Source of the DNA: Planctomycetota bacterium
GTDB taxonomy: Bacteria > Planctomycetota > UBA1135
NCBI GenBank assembly: GCA_030748415.1
Contig: JASMMA010000007.1
Location: 22,501-86,500, forward strand
Direction of reading: 5' to 3'
Length of the DNA stretch: 64,000 bases
Within the stretch, counting starts at the first letter, position 1, and each line of letters starts with the position of its first letter. This document shows, piece after piece, positions 63,746 through 64,000 of the stretch. The notes under the pieces were generated by a model. That model searched no databases. It was not told the origin of the DNA and saw only the letters and a list, made by a program, of their open reading frames with translations. Made by a program: the position numbers and the translations under genes.

Positions 63746-64000
63746 ATGTTTCTCCCCTCTCTTGTCTTCTCTTTCCTTTTAGCCTCTCAACAAGCCCCGG
63801 CTCCTCTTCCTGTTGGAACACAAATCATTCCCGCCGGAACTTGGAACCTAGCCACCGGAAACCAAGGCTCCTCGCGCTCACCGGGCCCTGATACGGTTTA
63901 CTCTTGTGATGGTCTTTGGAGTTGGTACTCCACTCACCAAAGTTCCTCGGCCAATTCTTACCAGTGGGCTGTAACCGATGAGTTCCGTTTGGCGGACCGC
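63746..64000 (+). CDS. Secreted protein, paralogue of the 19-kb gene (5' part only)
   Basis: This open frame starts with ATG at 63746 and runs off the window (85 codons seen). The N-terminus is a signal peptide (MFLPSLVFSFLLASQQ). The mature part has GTWNLATG, DTVYSCDGLWSWYST and WAVTDEFRLADR. It aligns in order with GEWSLSS, RVLYNCTTWGNYFST and LWIDEGY of the secreted protein encoded at 19009-20142. A purine-rich AAGAGAAG lies about 5 nt before the start. Confidence 0.75.
   Translation, partial: MFLPSLVFSFLLASQQAPAPLPVGTQIIPAGTWNLATGNQGSSRSPGPDTVYSCDGLWSWYSTHQSSSANSYQWAVTDEFRLADR

Overview
The window is about 99% explained by protein-coding genes on both strands. It holds one initiator tRNA, several strong hairpin terminators and two copies of a short inverted-pair repeat. 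I see no rRNA, CRISPR array, prophage or transposase. The gene repertoire suggests a free-living member of the Planctomycetota: FG-GAP secreted proteins, an ECF sigma factor next to a membrane Ser/Thr kinase, a MoxR/DUF58/vWA/DUF4175/squalene-cyclase-like cluster, a TPR-CHAT protein with a signal peptide, a CehA/McbA metallohydrolase, and very few Shine-Dalgarno motifs. The phylum call is an inference from gene content; I cannot place it more finely.

Layout. 0.1-3.4 kb: type 2 isoleucyl-tRNA synthetase (-) with a GXHH signature. 3.5-9.9 kb: secreted FG-GAP protein and secreted TPR-CHAT protein (+). 9.9-10.1 kb: REP-like element, copy 1. 10.1-15.2 kb: leftward operon DUF3293 / secreted protein / deoC / catalytic ALDH / pseudo-ALDH / GNAT, which reads as a deoxyribose-phosphate and aldehyde catabolic unit with a split ALDH16. 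15.2-18.6 kb: upp, an unknown helical protein, and NDP-sugar genes (rmlB-like, rmlA-like). 19.0-20.2 kb: a secreted protein, probably highly expressed, with leader hairpins and a UUCG terminator. 20.2-25.5 kb: CehA/McbA metallohydrolase, PGRP-type amidase, rhodanese, DoxX/MauE, alpha/beta hydrolase. 25.5-29.3 kb: kinase and ECF sigma factor (-), with a divergent coiled-coil protein (+). 29.5-32.4 kb: amidohydrolase and FG-GAP protein (-). 32.4-33.9 kb: DASS transporter (+). 33.9-34.2 kb: REP-like element copy 2, tRNA terminator and tRNA-fMet (-). 34.2-41.2 kb: leftward housekeeping operon pssA-folK-panC-ispE-aroDEK (a trifunctional fusion)-HEAT protein. 41.3-44.8 kb: M28/PDZ peptidase and YejM-like sulfatase-fold membrane protein (+). 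44.8-46.4 kb: ABC-F ATPase (-). 46.5-63.7 kb: a long rightward run of eno, an ftsB-like gene, moxR, DUF58, two vWA/BatA-like membrane proteins, a giant secreted PQQ-propeller protein, a squalene-cyclase-like protein, a DUF4175 membrane protein and two secreted or envelope coiled-coil proteins. The right edge is the 5' end of a second member of the 19-kb secreted protein family.

Adjacent genes inside operons almost always overlap by 1 or 4 nt (TGATG, TAATG, ATGA, GTGA, TTGA), which implies translational coupling and was used to choose starts. The observations most worth following are the GXHH IleRS (predicted extreme mupirocin resistance), the aroD-aroE-aroK fusion, the split ALDH16, the paired REP-like elements that reach into or supply stop codons, and the envelope-directed MoxR/vWA/PQQ megacluster behind eno-ftsB.
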